Positions 1 to 6,948 of a stretch of 19,926 nucleotides of DNA are shown here, piece by piece; the first letter of the stretch is position 1; every line of letters starts with the position of its first letter. The stretch comes from QHXQ01 sp036389375 (GTDB lineage Bacteria; Acidobacteriota; Blastocatellia; Pyrinomonadales; Pyrinomonadaceae). Below the pieces are notes generated by a model. It did no database searches, was not told where the DNA came from, and saw only the letters and a list, made by a program, of their open reading frames with translations. The DNA is taken from positions 1 through 19,926 of the forward strand of contig DASVQA010000194.1 in assembly GCA_036389375.1 (NCBI GenBank). Reading direction: 5' to 3'. A program made the position numbers and the translations under genes.

Positions 1-130
1 TTAAGCGCCTGCGGCTCACGCGGCAGACGTTTTCATCCGGCCGCTGCCGTTGCGGCAAAAGCGCACCTGCTGCGCTATCATACGCACACAGTTTTCCGCG
101 TGAGCTTCAGACGAGCAGAGGTGCGCTTTG

Positions 131-595
131 ATGCCTGAGCAGAGTTTGCAGGAACAGTACGCGCCGCAGATGGCGTGTTTCGGTTGCGGCCCGGCCAACG
201 CGCAGGGCTTACGAATCCGCAGCTTCGCGCGCGGCGCAGAGGTCGTCGCCGTGTGGCAGCCCGCGCCGCAATACGAAGCTTTCCCCGGCATGCTGAGCGG
301 CGGCATCATCGGCACGCTGCTCGACTGTCATGCCAACTGGACGGCCGCTTATCACCTGATGCGCGCGCGCGGCGCGGCCACGCCGCCCTGCACCGTCACG
401 GCCGATTACGCCGTTAAATTCCTGCGCCCGACGCCCGCCGACGACCAGATCGAACTCGTTGCCACAGTCGTCGAAGCGCAAGCGGATCGCGCCGTCGTCG
501 AAGCCCGCCTGCTCGCACACGGCAAGGTCTGCGCCACCTGTCGCGGCACGTTCGTCGCCGTCAAGCCCGGTCATCCCGCCTATCATCGCTGGTGA
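131..595 (+). CDS. PaaI-type hotdog-fold thioesterase family protein
   Basis: The 154-residue product looks like a small hotdog-fold acyl-CoA thioesterase, which would hydrolyse an acyl- or aryl-CoA in the cytoplasm. Seen in the sequence: an N-terminal CFGCG (residues 16-20) followed by a Gly-Leu turn, then the hotdog helix signature LSGGI (55-59) leading into LLDCH with Asp65, and a C-terminal strand rich in Val and Ala. The length suits single-domain family members. In the classical PaaI signature a His precedes the two Gly; here it is Ser, as in the CFGCG-type subfamily as I recall it. I chose ATG at 131 over the TTG three bases upstream because AGAGG lies about 10 bases before it. It is followed by an unrelated membrane protein gene, so context gives no substrate. 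The family is fairly sure; the substrate is unknown. Confidence 0.8.
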   Translation: MPEQSLQEQYAPQMACFGCGPANAQGLRIRSFARGAEVVAVWQPAPQYEAFPGMLSGGIIGTLLDCHANWTAAYHLMRARGAATPPCTVTADYAVKFLRPTPADDQIELVATVVEAQADRAVVEARLLAHGKVCATCRGTFVAVKPGHPAYHRW

Positions 596-614
596 CGAAC
601 TGCGCCCAACTTTT

Positions 615-644
615 TTGACTTCCGGCTACGAAGCGGCATATCGT
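615..644 (+). promoter_or_regulatory. Candidate sigma70-like promoter for the membrane protein gene
   Basis: TTGACT (615-620, five of six to consensus) is followed after 18 bases by TATCGT (639-644, four of six). It would give a leader of about 97 bases before the ATG at 748. Judged by eye only; GC-rich non-proteobacterial promoters often deviate, so this is tentative. Confidence 0.3.
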
Positions 645-663
645 GGCCGCGCCTAAATTCAGC

Positions 664-695
664 GCCGCTAGTCTGAGGCCAACCCTCAGTGCGGC
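664..695 (+). other. Leader hairpin upstream of the membrane protein gene
   Basis: CTGAGG (673-678) pairs with CCTCAG (684-689) around a 5-base loop, and outside it GCCGC (664-668) pairs with GCGGC (691-695) across an asymmetric internal loop. It lies between the thioesterase stop and the membrane protein start. No T-tract follows, so it is not a standard intrinsic terminator; it could be a factor-dependent terminator or a leader structure. Confidence 0.45.
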
Positions 696-731
696 TCCCT
701 CGCGCATCTTCGCAATCCAGCTCATGCTCGC

Positions 732-738
732 AAAGGAG
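732..738 (+). promoter_or_regulatory. Ribosome binding site that fixes the start at 748
   Basis: AAAGGAG at 732-738 sits 9 bases before the ATG at 748. The upstream in-frame GTG at 643 has no comparable site, and the extra 35 residues it would add lie across the leader hairpin, so 748 is preferred. Confidence 0.8.
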
Positions 739-747
739 CATACCCTC

Positions 748-2136
748 ATGGCTATAGCAGATAACCAAGCGCAACCTAAGCCAGCAATGATGCCGGGCGC
801 ACAGGCCGTCGCCACCACACCTGCGGCGCAGCCTAAGCGGCTTCCCCGGTTCGTCAGGCGCTTACCACGTGTCCTCACTTACCTGCCCCCCACGCGCCGT
901 TTTCGTTGGCGCTTACACCTGCTCATCACGAAGTATGCAAAGCAGCGCATGCAGAGGTTCGACGCTCTCAAGGTGCTTGACGCCGCGACTAAAAATCAGG
1001 TGCGCCCGCAGATACGCAAGTTCGAGACTCAACTCGCAGCCGTCGAAACATGGGAGTACATCTTCACGCTCGCCATGTTCTTGGTGCTACCTGCGGCCAT
1101 CATTGTGGGCCAGTCGTTTGTACAATTCTACTCGTCCAACGATCCGCTCAACATCATTCCTGTCCCTGCGGCAGGGTGGCTGAAACTCGTTCACTTTGTA
1201 CTCTTCCTTATCAGTCTTGTGATCTGGTTCTACATCTTCTTCTGGCCGGCGCTTATGTTTGCCAAGGGCGACCGCATCGCTTCCCTGCCGCTAATAATTG
1301 GGTGGCCCATGATCCTGACGTGCGTCTATGCGGTGGGCTACTTTTATATCTACACCCATTTTCAAGCGGGGCCGGCAAGGTACTCCATCTATCTCCTCAT
1401 AGCAGTGCTGCGCGGGGCTTACTTGTATTTCTACATATTTCTGGTTGTGCTGCTCGTCACCCCGGTGGCACTGGTCGTCAGTTACGCGTTCGGGCAGCGT
1501 AAGCGGGCGCTCTACCCGCAGGCGACGATCTGCGACGGGCTGTTGGCGCTCCTCGCCCTGCTTGAGAAGTATCCGACCGACTGGCTCACGCAACGGCATA
1601 AACGCACGATGATTACACAGATGGAAGATGTTGCGACCTGCATTGAGCGTGAGTTGCTTAACCAGTTGCGCGCGGGTGACGCCGGCACGAACGCGCAGAT
1701 GACCGAGCTTGCCGTTGAGATGGCCGCCGCTATGCGCGACTTCAAGCAGTGGGTACTCACACCTAAGCCGGACACTTACGAGCATCTGCGGCGCGCGCTC
1801 GCGGACAATTTTTTACAAGCAACCACCGGCCACTGGGATTTTTTCTGGCGGCGCACGCCGCTCAAGGTGTCGCTCGCCGAAGGCATTGGCAAACGGGCCA
1901 CGGGTTCGCTGCGCACGCTCGCCGGTGGCGCGCTCCCTGTTCTCGTCCTGTTGACTGTGCGCCGGCTGGGTCTGCCGCTCGATGGTCAGCTTGCACAATA
2001 TCTGACTTTTGGTGTCGTGCTCTGGTCGGTTATCACGCTCTTGCGGCTCATCGATCCACACTTCGGCTCCACGCTCGACTCGCTCGACAAGATCAAGTCG
2101 TTGTTACCGGGGCTTGGTAAAGGGAAAAGCGACTAA
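748..2136 (+). CDS. Uncharacterised multi-pass membrane protein
   Basis: I do not recognise this 462-residue protein. It starts with a Pro/Ala/Gln-rich stretch of about 35 residues, then a basic segment with several Arg. Hydrophobic segments, probably membrane-spanning, lie at about residues 103-125, 145-171, 178-202 and 213-249 (the last long enough for a helical hairpin). A more soluble, charged region of about 140 residues (250-390) follows, with an amphipathic helical look and a Trp-rich patch (GHWDFFWRR, about 361-369). Two more hydrophobic segments come at about 392-407 and 415-433, then a basic tail. No catalytic motif, nucleotide-binding loop or transporter signature was seen. It stops 15 bases before the stop of the convergent MFS gene. 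It could be a membrane scaffold or sensor, but nothing visible supports a function. Confidence 0.8.
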   Translation: MAIADNQAQPKPAMMPGAQAVATTPAAQPKRLPRFVRRLPRVLTYLPPTRRFRWRLHLLITKYAKQRMQRFDALKVLDAATKNQVRPQIRKFETQLAAVETWEYIFTLAMFLVLPAAIIVGQSFVQFYSSNDPLNIIPVPAAGWLKLVHFVLFLISLVIWFYIFFWPALMFAKGDRIASLPLIIGWPMILTCVYAVGYFYIYTHFQAGPARYSIYLLIAVLRGAYLYFYIFLVVLLVTPVALVVSYAFGQRKRALYPQATICDGLLALLALLEKYPTDWLTQRHKRTMITQMEDVATCIERELLNQLRAGDAGTNAQMTELAVEMAAAMRDFKQWVLTPKPDTYEHLRRALADNFLQATTGHWDFFWRRTPLKVSLAEGIGKRATGSLRTLAGGALPVLVLLTVRRLGLPLDGQLAQYLTFGVVLWSVITLLRLIDPHFGSTLDSLDKIKSLLPGLGKGKSD

Positions 2137-2155
2137 CGCGGACGCGGGCCGTTAG
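2133..2155. other. Short inverted repeat spanning two convergent stop codons
   Basis: CTAACG (2133-2138) and CGTTAG (2150-2155) form a 6-bp stem with an 11-base loop. The arms contain the TAA stop of the membrane protein gene (2134-2136) and the stop of the MFS gene on the other strand (2152-2154). The stem is short and has no T-tract, so a terminator role is only possible. Confidence 0.3.
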
Positions 2156-3375
2156 CGGCGACCCTGCGCGATCCTGACGGCTTCGGGCAGACGGCGCAGG
2201 CGGAGCATGGCGAGGATGCCGAGCAGAGGGCCCGGCGCAAGCGCGGCGAAGGCGTAGCGCCAACCGACGCGGTCAACGAGCAGGGGGATGAGATTGATCG
2301 AGCCGACGGTCAGGAGAAAGCCGAGGCAGGTTTGCAGCGTCAGCGCCGTGCCGATGTATTTCGGGTCGCCGAGTTCCGTCACACAACTTGAGAACTGCGC
2401 CGAGTCTGCGACGACCGATGCGCCCCAGACGATCATCAGCGCGCAGAGCAGTAGCGGGTGCGTCTGAAACAGCAGCCCCGCGAGCAGACAACACGCGCCG
2501 CTCATGCCCATCGCCCAACTCGTTTCAATCGTGCGCCCGACGCGATCCGCCAGCAGCCCGCCCGCGACGCAGCCCAATGCGCCCGCGCCAATGACGATAA
2601 AGGCGGCCGTCTCAGCCATGGCCGGGTCGTAGCCGCGCAGGCTCGCGCGCAGCATCACGGGCGTCCAAGTCCACATCGCATACAACTCCCACATGTGCCC
2701 GAAGTAGCCGAAGTTGGCGAGGCGCACGCCGCGATTGCTGAAGACTTGTTTGACCTGCGCGAAGTCGAACGGGGCGACCGGCTGCGCGTAAGGGCCGTCG
2801 CCGACAAAGAGGAGCACGACGAGGCCACCCACGATGGCGAGCGCGGAGACGAACAGCACGTTCACGCGCCAGTCGGCGCTGCCGACGGCGTTGACCAGAT
2901 AGGGCGAAGCTTTGCCGAGCGTCAGCGCGCCGACAAGCACGCCGAGCGCCATGCCGCGCCCGCGTCGAAACCACGTCGCCATCAGTTTCATGCCCGGCGG
3001 ATAGACGCCCGCCAGACACGCGCCCGTCAGGAAACGCAGCAGCAGCCCGGTCTGTAGGTCGTGCGCATAGAGACCGAAGAGGGCGTTGGTGAGTGCGCCG
3101 AGTGCGGCCGAGGTGGCGAAGAGACGGCGCGTACTGATGATGTCGGGCAGGTTGACGAGGGCGCTCAAGAGCGTGCCGGCGACGAAGCCGAGTTGCACGG
3201 CGAGCGTGAGCCAGCCGGCGCGCGCGGTGGTGAGTTGCCATTCGCGCTGCAAGACGGGCACGACCGCCGCCGCGCTGAACCACAGCGACATGCCGAGCAG
3301 TTCCGCGAGCGCGAGCAGGACGAGCGCCCGCCAACGCCCCGCGTGTGCTTCATCATGGCCGGCCTTAATGTTCAT
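2152..3375 (-). CDS. MFS transporter
   Basis: The 407-residue product is a 12-helix major facilitator superfamily permease of the inner membrane. Seen: a charged cytoplasmic N-terminus, then regularly spaced hydrophobic helices through to the C-terminus. A Gly/Pro-rich stretch (LAGVYPPGMKLMATW, about residues 121-135) is followed by the basic loop RRGRGMALG, which matches the conserved helix 4 and loop 4-5 region of many MFS permeases. The length is typical. The start at 3375 (MNIKAGHDE) was chosen because the longer reading frame would run back through the upstream terminator hairpin; no strong ribosome site precedes it. The gene lies downstream of the Asp-box protein gene but is separated from it by a strong terminator. 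The substrate cannot be told from sequence; CynX/NimT-like or organic-anion carriers are possible. Confidence 0.88.
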   Translation of the reverse strand: MNIKAGHDEAHAGRWRALVLLALAELLGMSLWFSAAAVVPVLQREWQLTTARAGWLTLAVQLGFVAGTLLSALVNLPDIISTRRLFATSAALGALTNALFGLYAHDLQTGLLLRFLTGACLAGVYPPGMKLMATWFRRGRGMALGVLVGALTLGKASPYLVNAVGSADWRVNVLFVSALAIVGGLVVLLFVGDGPYAQPVAPFDFAQVKQVFSNRGVRLANFGYFGHMWELYAMWTWTPVMLRASLRGYDPAMAETAAFIVIGAGALGCVAGGLLADRVGRTIETSWAMGMSGACCLLAGLLFQTHPLLLCALMIVWGASVVADSAQFSSCVTELGDPKYIGTALTLQTCLGFLLTVGSINLIPLLVDRVGWRYAFAALAPGPLLGILAMLRLRRLPEAVRIAQGRR

Positions 3376-3401
3376 TGTGCGTAACGGATCAGGCGCGCGC
3401 G

Positions 3402-3443
3402 AAAAAAAATAACGGCCACTTCCCGTCGAGGAAGTGGCCGTTA
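3402..3443 (-). terminator. Strong intrinsic terminator of the Asp-box protein gene
   Basis: On the minus strand, 45 bases after the stop of the secreted protein gene, a perfect 14-bp stem (arms 3430-3443 and 3410-3423, core AACGGCCACTTCC) with a 6-base loop is followed at once by eight T (the A-tract 3402-3409 on the plus strand). This is a textbook rho-independent terminator reading leftwards. It ends 26 bases before the MFS start codon. Confidence 0.93.
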
Positions 3444-3488
3444 ACCTTGCCAGCAATCGCCGGAATGTTCAATTCGCGGCGACGCTCT

Positions 3489-5273
3489 TTAGTTGACGAC
3501 GACGGGCGTGGCGAAGAGGCGCGCGCCGCCGGACTGGCGCGCGATGGTCGCCTTCTTCTTGCCGTCGTTCGGCGCGGGCGAGTTGTCGGGTTTGACGCCC
3601 GCGATGCACTGTGCCGTGATGCAGCCGTCGGCATAAGCGACGAGGATGCGCCCTTCGCGGTCAACGGTCGCGTCAATAAAGTCGAGCAGGTTGCGGTCGC
3701 CGGCACAGCCCAGACCGCCGGAACAGATCGTGCCGCGCTGGACGGGATCGTTGGGCGTGGCGTTGACCGTGAACCAAGAGTGCCCGCCGTCGTAAGTCGT
3801 CGCCACGTAGAGATACCAGACGGCGGACGGCTCGCCGCCCGGCACGTCCGTGCCGAGGAAGGCGAAGGCGGCGCGCTCCGCATCGCCCGCCACGACGGCC
3901 GGGAAAGCCGTGTTGCGCACAAGCCCCGGCGCAACCGCCGTGTCGAGCACCCACGTCTTGCCCTTGTCGTGCGAGACGGCGACGTGCGCCTCGCCACCGC
4001 CCTTGTAGCCGAAATAGACCGTGCCGTCGCTGGCGATGCCGACCGACGGATCCCAATCGCTCGGCACACTGTCATAGAGGCTCGAAGTCACGTCGTTATC
4101 AACGACCTTGCGCACACTCCACGTCACGCCGTTGTCTTCCGAAACGGCCACGCCCTGATTCTCGCCGCAGTTGTGATTCGGCACATAGACCGTGCCATCG
4201 GGCGCGACCTTGACGTGCCCGTGTATGCCGCCGCACTCGGTCGTGTAGATCGGCACGGTCGGGCCGTAGGTCGCGCCGCCGTCGGGACTCATCGCGCAAA
4301 AGGCCGTGTAGAGTTGTTGCGAGCAGTAGTAGACGGCGTGCGGGTAGGCGCTCGTCCCGGCGTTGAGCGGGGGCGCAAAGGGGCCGCCGCCGACCGTCTG
4401 GTGATCGACGCCGGAGGTCAGGCCGCCACCTTCGTTCGCCGTCCATGTCGCGCCGTCGTCGTCAGAGTAAGATGAAAGGCTGGTCGTGCCGGAGAGTTGC
4501 GAGACGATGGTACGCCCGGTTACGTGATCGGTGAACAGGATCGGGTCGAGCGAGGTGACGGACGTAGTGGGGCTGACATCAACCCACGCGGCGGTCGCGG
4601 GCGTCACGGCATCGTTAAAGGTCACGCGGAATGTTTCGAGTTCCGCGTCGAACAGCACATTGCCCGTGCGCCAGTTTGCGCCGATGGATGGCTCGCCCGC
4701 AGCATCGCCCATCGTGCCGGGCGCTTGGAAGTTCTGGAAGGTGGGCGCGCCGCCTTGCGCCGCCGCGCGCGCCGGTGCTTTTGGCGCGACCCAGATCTTG
4801 ACGTTCAACGTGCTGCCGTTTGGATTGAACGGCACGGAGCGCAGCACGTAGCTCGCGGGCTTCGCCGGCAGCACGACGTATTCCGGCATCGAGGACGAGC
4901 CGGCCTGTCCGAAGATGCGGTTGTTCTTATAGACGACGATGTCGAAGTCCGCGCCCGGACTCGTCCAACTAAAGCGCGCGCGCACCTCATGCGTATCCAC
5001 GTAGGCGTCCGGGATGTTGACCGTCAGAAAATAATCGTCACACGGCAGCGTCGGCGTGCATTGCAGTGCGACCGCGCCCGACGGGTTCGGGACGAGGAAC
5101 GGCCCCGCCGTATAGGTGACGGGATTCGTCGCCGTGTTGGCGAGCGTGATGATGCCGCTCGGCGGGTTCGCGCCCCGCGTCGCACGCGGCCCCAACAGGC
5201 CGATCAGGCAAGCACAGAGCGCCACGAAGACGAGCGCACGCAACGTAGTTCGATTGACCTGCTGACGAGTCAT
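3489..5273 (-). CDS. Secreted Asp-box (BNR) beta-propeller protein, sialidase-like fold
   Basis: The 594-residue product is an exported protein with a sialidase-type beta-propeller. Seen: a basic N-terminus and hydrophobic signal segment (about residues 11-29). A beta-rich N-terminal domain (about 40-165) resembles PPC-like domains. Five Asp boxes of the form S/T-x-D-x-G-x-T/S-W/Y follow near residues 270, 329, 378, 434 and 493 (for example SEDNGVTW and SHDKGKTW). Several Cys suggest disulfides outside the cytoplasm. Asp boxes mark the propeller fold and do not prove sialidase activity. I saw no FRIP-type motif, so neither sialidase activity nor another glycan or adhesion role is established. 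ATG 5273 is chosen because AAGGAGA (5281-5287) lies 8 bases upstream. A strong terminator follows the gene. Confidence 0.85.
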   Translation of the reverse strand: MTRQQVNRTTLRALVFVALCACLIGLLGPRATRGANPPSGIITLANTATNPVTYTAGPFLVPNPSGAVALQCTPTLPCDDYFLTVNIPDAYVDTHEVRARFSWTSPGADFDIVVYKNNRIFGQAGSSSMPEYVVLPAKPASYVLRSVPFNPNGSTLNVKIWVAPKAPARAAAQGGAPTFQNFQAPGTMGDAAGEPSIGANWRTGNVLFDAELETFRVTFNDAVTPATAAWVDVSPTTSVTSLDPILFTDHVTGRTIVSQLSGTTSLSSYSDDDGATWTANEGGGLTSGVDHQTVGGGPFAPPLNAGTSAYPHAVYYCSQQLYTAFCAMSPDGGATYGPTVPIYTTECGGIHGHVKVAPDGTVYVPNHNCGENQGVAVSEDNGVTWSVRKVVDNDVTSSLYDSVPSDWDPSVGIASDGTVYFGYKGGGEAHVAVSHDKGKTWVLDTAVAPGLVRNTAFPAVVAGDAERAAFAFLGTDVPGGEPSAVWYLYVATTYDGGHSWFTVNATPNDPVQRGTICSGGLGCAGDRNLLDFIDATVDREGRILVAYADGCITAQCIAGVKPDNSPAPNDGKKKATIARQSGGARLFATPVVVN

Positions 5274-5280
5274 AAGCCTA

Positions 5281-5287
5281 TCTCCTT
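5281..5287 (-). promoter_or_regulatory. Ribosome binding site of the Asp-box protein gene
   Basis: On the minus strand this reads AAGGAGA, with its GGAG 8 bases before the ATG at 5273. It decides for this start over the in-frame ATG ten codons upstream. Confidence 0.85.
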
Positions 5288-5387
5288 TTTTCCCGGTCTG
5301 CACCCGGCTTGACCGGCCCGCGCCGGACGAACAGGCCTGCCTTGCCCTTTTGCTGCGCCTTGAAGATTGCTACTTGGACACGGTTAC

Positions 5388-5430
5388 AGGATAGACAGGC
5401 CGGTTGAGAAATTCTTGAGGCAGACTTGAG
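5388..5430 (-). promoter_or_regulatory. Three 11-bp-spaced direct repeats with a possible -10
   Basis: CTCAA occurs three times on the minus strand at exact 11-base intervals (plus-strand TTGAG at 5404, 5415 and 5426). Nine bases after the last CTCAAC comes TATCCT (5393-5388), a possible -10. Repeats at 11-bp steps replacing the -35 are the arrangement used by OmpR/PhoB-type activators. The site is 115-157 bases upstream of the Asp-box protein start. Confidence 0.35.
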
Positions 5431-5534
5431 CGGGCAGACGGGCTGCGCCGGAGCAGGTCGAATCAGGCCCGCGCGCACTGATGCCGAGCGTTTGCGTCAG
5501 GTTTGCCGCGCGGATGTGGCGGGCGCTCGCGGCG

Positions 5535-6335
5535 TCAGAAATTTTTCTTCAATAGCTCGCGCGCTTCGGTCGCGCATTGGTTGTATTCAGGCAGGTAGGC
5601 GGGGTCGGGCTTCATCGTCAGGATGAAGTTCAACTGCTTGCGCGCGTCTTCGGGGCGCTTGTTGGCGAGGTAGGCTTTCGCCAGTTGCAGGCGGAGCAGC
5701 GCGTTCTGCGGGCCATGTTGTAAGCCCTGTTCGAGCGTGGCGAGCGCGCGTTGCCGGTCGCCGCCCATCCATTCGGGTAGTTCGAGGTCGAGGCGACCGA
5801 GCGCCATGTAGGTGCTGCCGCCGTAGAGACCGGCGTCAAGTTTTTGCGCGGTCTCCATCTCATGGCGCAGTTTGTCGGCGTAGGTCAGCCCGGCGAGCGC
5901 CCCTTGCGTGCGCGCGTAGCCGCCATAGTTTGCGCCGAGCCAGAAATGGCTTTCGGGCTTCGTCGGCTCGGCGCGCACAGCCACCTCGCCCGCCTCTATG
6001 CCTTCGCGGAACGACGCATCGCGCTCCTTCTCGTCCTTTGTCTGATCGCCCAACACGTAGGCGAGCCGCGCCACGCGCCACGCCACCTCATAATTGGTCG
6101 GGGCGACGGCCCGCGCGCGGCGCAAGAGGGCGAGACCGGCGCGCACCCGCTCAGGGTCGGCGCGCTCTGCGTAATGCGCGTCGGCCTGTTGCAGGAGGGC
6201 GGGGTCGGGCGTGGCTATGGGCGGCGGCGCGACGCCTGCGGACGGCGCGGGCGCGCAGGCGCAGACGACCAGACTGCACAGCCCTGCGAGCAGCAGCAGC
6301 ACAGACCGGCGCGCGTGCGCGTGTTTACTTTTCAT
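5535..6335 (-). CDS. TatT-family TPR lipoprotein
   Basis: The 266-residue product looks like a periplasmic TPR-type lipoprotein of the TRAP-transporter-associated TatT family. Seen: a basic N-terminus, a hydrophobic signal segment and a Cys cluster (LVVCAC, residues 22-27) in which Cys27 fits a lipobox with Val at -3 and Ala at -1. A Pro/Ala linker follows, then helical repeats. The segment around 128-150 (ESHFWLGANYGGYA then a Gly-Leu) and LGRLDLELPEWMGGD (about 179-193) agree with what I know of TatT proteins. A C-terminal TPR pair (about 196-245) includes LAKAYLANKRPEDARKQL. No TRAP permease or solute-binding protein is adjacent, so the partner is unknown. The start has no visible ribosome site but is preceded by TATAAT. 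The fold is fairly sure; the link to a TRAP system is family knowledge only. Confidence 0.78.
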   Translation of the reverse strand: MKSKHAHARRSVLLLLAGLCSLVVCACAPAPSAGVAPPPIATPDPALLQQADAHYAERADPERVRAGLALLRRARAVAPTNYEVAWRVARLAYVLGDQTKDEKERDASFREGIEAGEVAVRAEPTKPESHFWLGANYGGYARTQGALAGLTYADKLRHEMETAQKLDAGLYGGSTYMALGRLDLELPEWMGGDRQRALATLEQGLQHGPQNALLRLQLAKAYLANKRPEDARKQLNFILTMKPDPAYLPEYNQCATEARELLKKNF

Positions 6336-6345
6336 GGCGGGCGGT

Positions 6346-6351
6346 ATTATA
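6346..6351 (-). promoter_or_regulatory. Perfect TATAAT -10 close to the TatT gene start
   Basis: TATAAT on the minus strand lies 10 bases before the ATG at 6335. The -35 region at 17 bases (CGGAAG) is poor. Transcription would begin a few bases from the ATG, giving a nearly leaderless mRNA, in keeping with the lack of a ribosome binding site. Confidence 0.4.
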
Positions 6352-6508
6352 ACGTCTCATTAGAATTACTTCCGTTTTTCTTGGGTCGGCGTGCTGCGTC
6401 CTTCACCACCGGCGCAAAGGCCCGTGCGCTCCCGCCCGCGCAAACCTGCTTTTGCACCGGCGACGGGCGTTAACGTCATAACTTGTACGGCCGCGCTAGG
6501 GGGAGCAA

Positions 6509-6856
6509 GTGGTTCATGAACGTCGCAGACACCCGCGCGTCCGTGTCACGCTATACATTGACTGGGGCTTCAACGCAGACTGCGCGCTCAAGGCGCGGGT
6601 CACAAGTTTCAGCATCGGCGGCTGCTTCGTCCAGACCGACGCCGGGGCCGAGGTCGGGCAGATCATTCACCTGCGCCTGTGGTTGCCGGAAGAACGCCTG
6701 CTGCGCGGCTCGGTGCGCTACCACATGCCCGGCGTCGGCTTCGGTTTACAGTTCGAGGATTTGACGATTGAAGATCAGCTTGCGCTGGAAACACTCGTCA
6801 CGCACTACCGGCGTGAAGAGAAGGAGAAGCAACAGGCAGACGAAGACAACGCTTGA
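6509..6856 (+). CDS. PilZ domain protein
   Basis: The 115-residue product is a single PilZ domain, a small cytoplasmic c-di-GMP receptor fold. Seen: the N-terminal RRHPR (residues 6-10), fitting the RxxxR ligand motif. A TSFSIGGCF strand (32-40) stands where the second motif D/N-x-S-x-x-G belongs; Ser33 replaces the Asp/Asn, so the motif is slightly degenerate. Beta strands and a C-terminal helix follow, then a Glu/Lys/Gln-rich tail. The GTG at 6509 is effectively forced: an in-frame TAG lies at 6497-6499 and the Arg motif begins a few codons in. A purine-rich GGGGGAG (6499-6505) is only 3 bases from it, unusually close. The gene converges on the M13 peptidase gene with a repeat hairpin between. 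It probably modulates motility, secretion or surface functions; the partner is unknown. Confidence 0.85.
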   Translation: MVHERRRHPRVRVTLYIDWGFNADCALKARVTSFSIGGCFVQTDAGAEVGQIIHLRLWLPEERLLRGSVRYHMPGVGFGLQFEDLTIEDQLALETLVTHYRREEKEKQQADEDNA

Positions 6857-6884
6857 GCGGCCAGCCTGCAAGCGCGCGCCGTGC

Positions 6885-6938
6885 ACGATGAACGATGAAC
6901 TGTATATAGCTCATCGTTCATCGTTCATCGTTCATCAG
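6885..6938. repeat. 7-bp tandem-repeat hairpin between convergent genes (locus A)
   Basis: Two direct copies of ACGATGA (6885-6898) face three exact copies of TCATCGT (6911-6931) and a fourth degenerate copy, TCATCAG (6932-6938). The left arm 6885-6900 pairs perfectly over 16 bases with 6916-6931. It sits between the PilZ stop and the M13 peptidase stop, so a bidirectional terminator role is possible, though no T-tract is present. Confidence 0.9.
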
Positions 6939-6948
6939 CGCTTCATGC

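Noticed and set aside
1..130. Possible end of a gene on the minus strand at the left edge
   Set aside because: The frame ending at the TAA on bases 1-3 is closed by another stop at 16-18, and no other frame looks coding.
643..747. GTG-initiated N-terminal extension of the membrane protein
   Set aside because: It lies across the leader hairpin, and the ATG at 748 has a far better ribosome binding site.
3375..4475. Plus-strand open frame opposite the Asp-box gene
   Set aside because: Arg/Val/Ala-rich with no motif, starts within the MFS start/terminator region and opposes a gene with clear Asp boxes.
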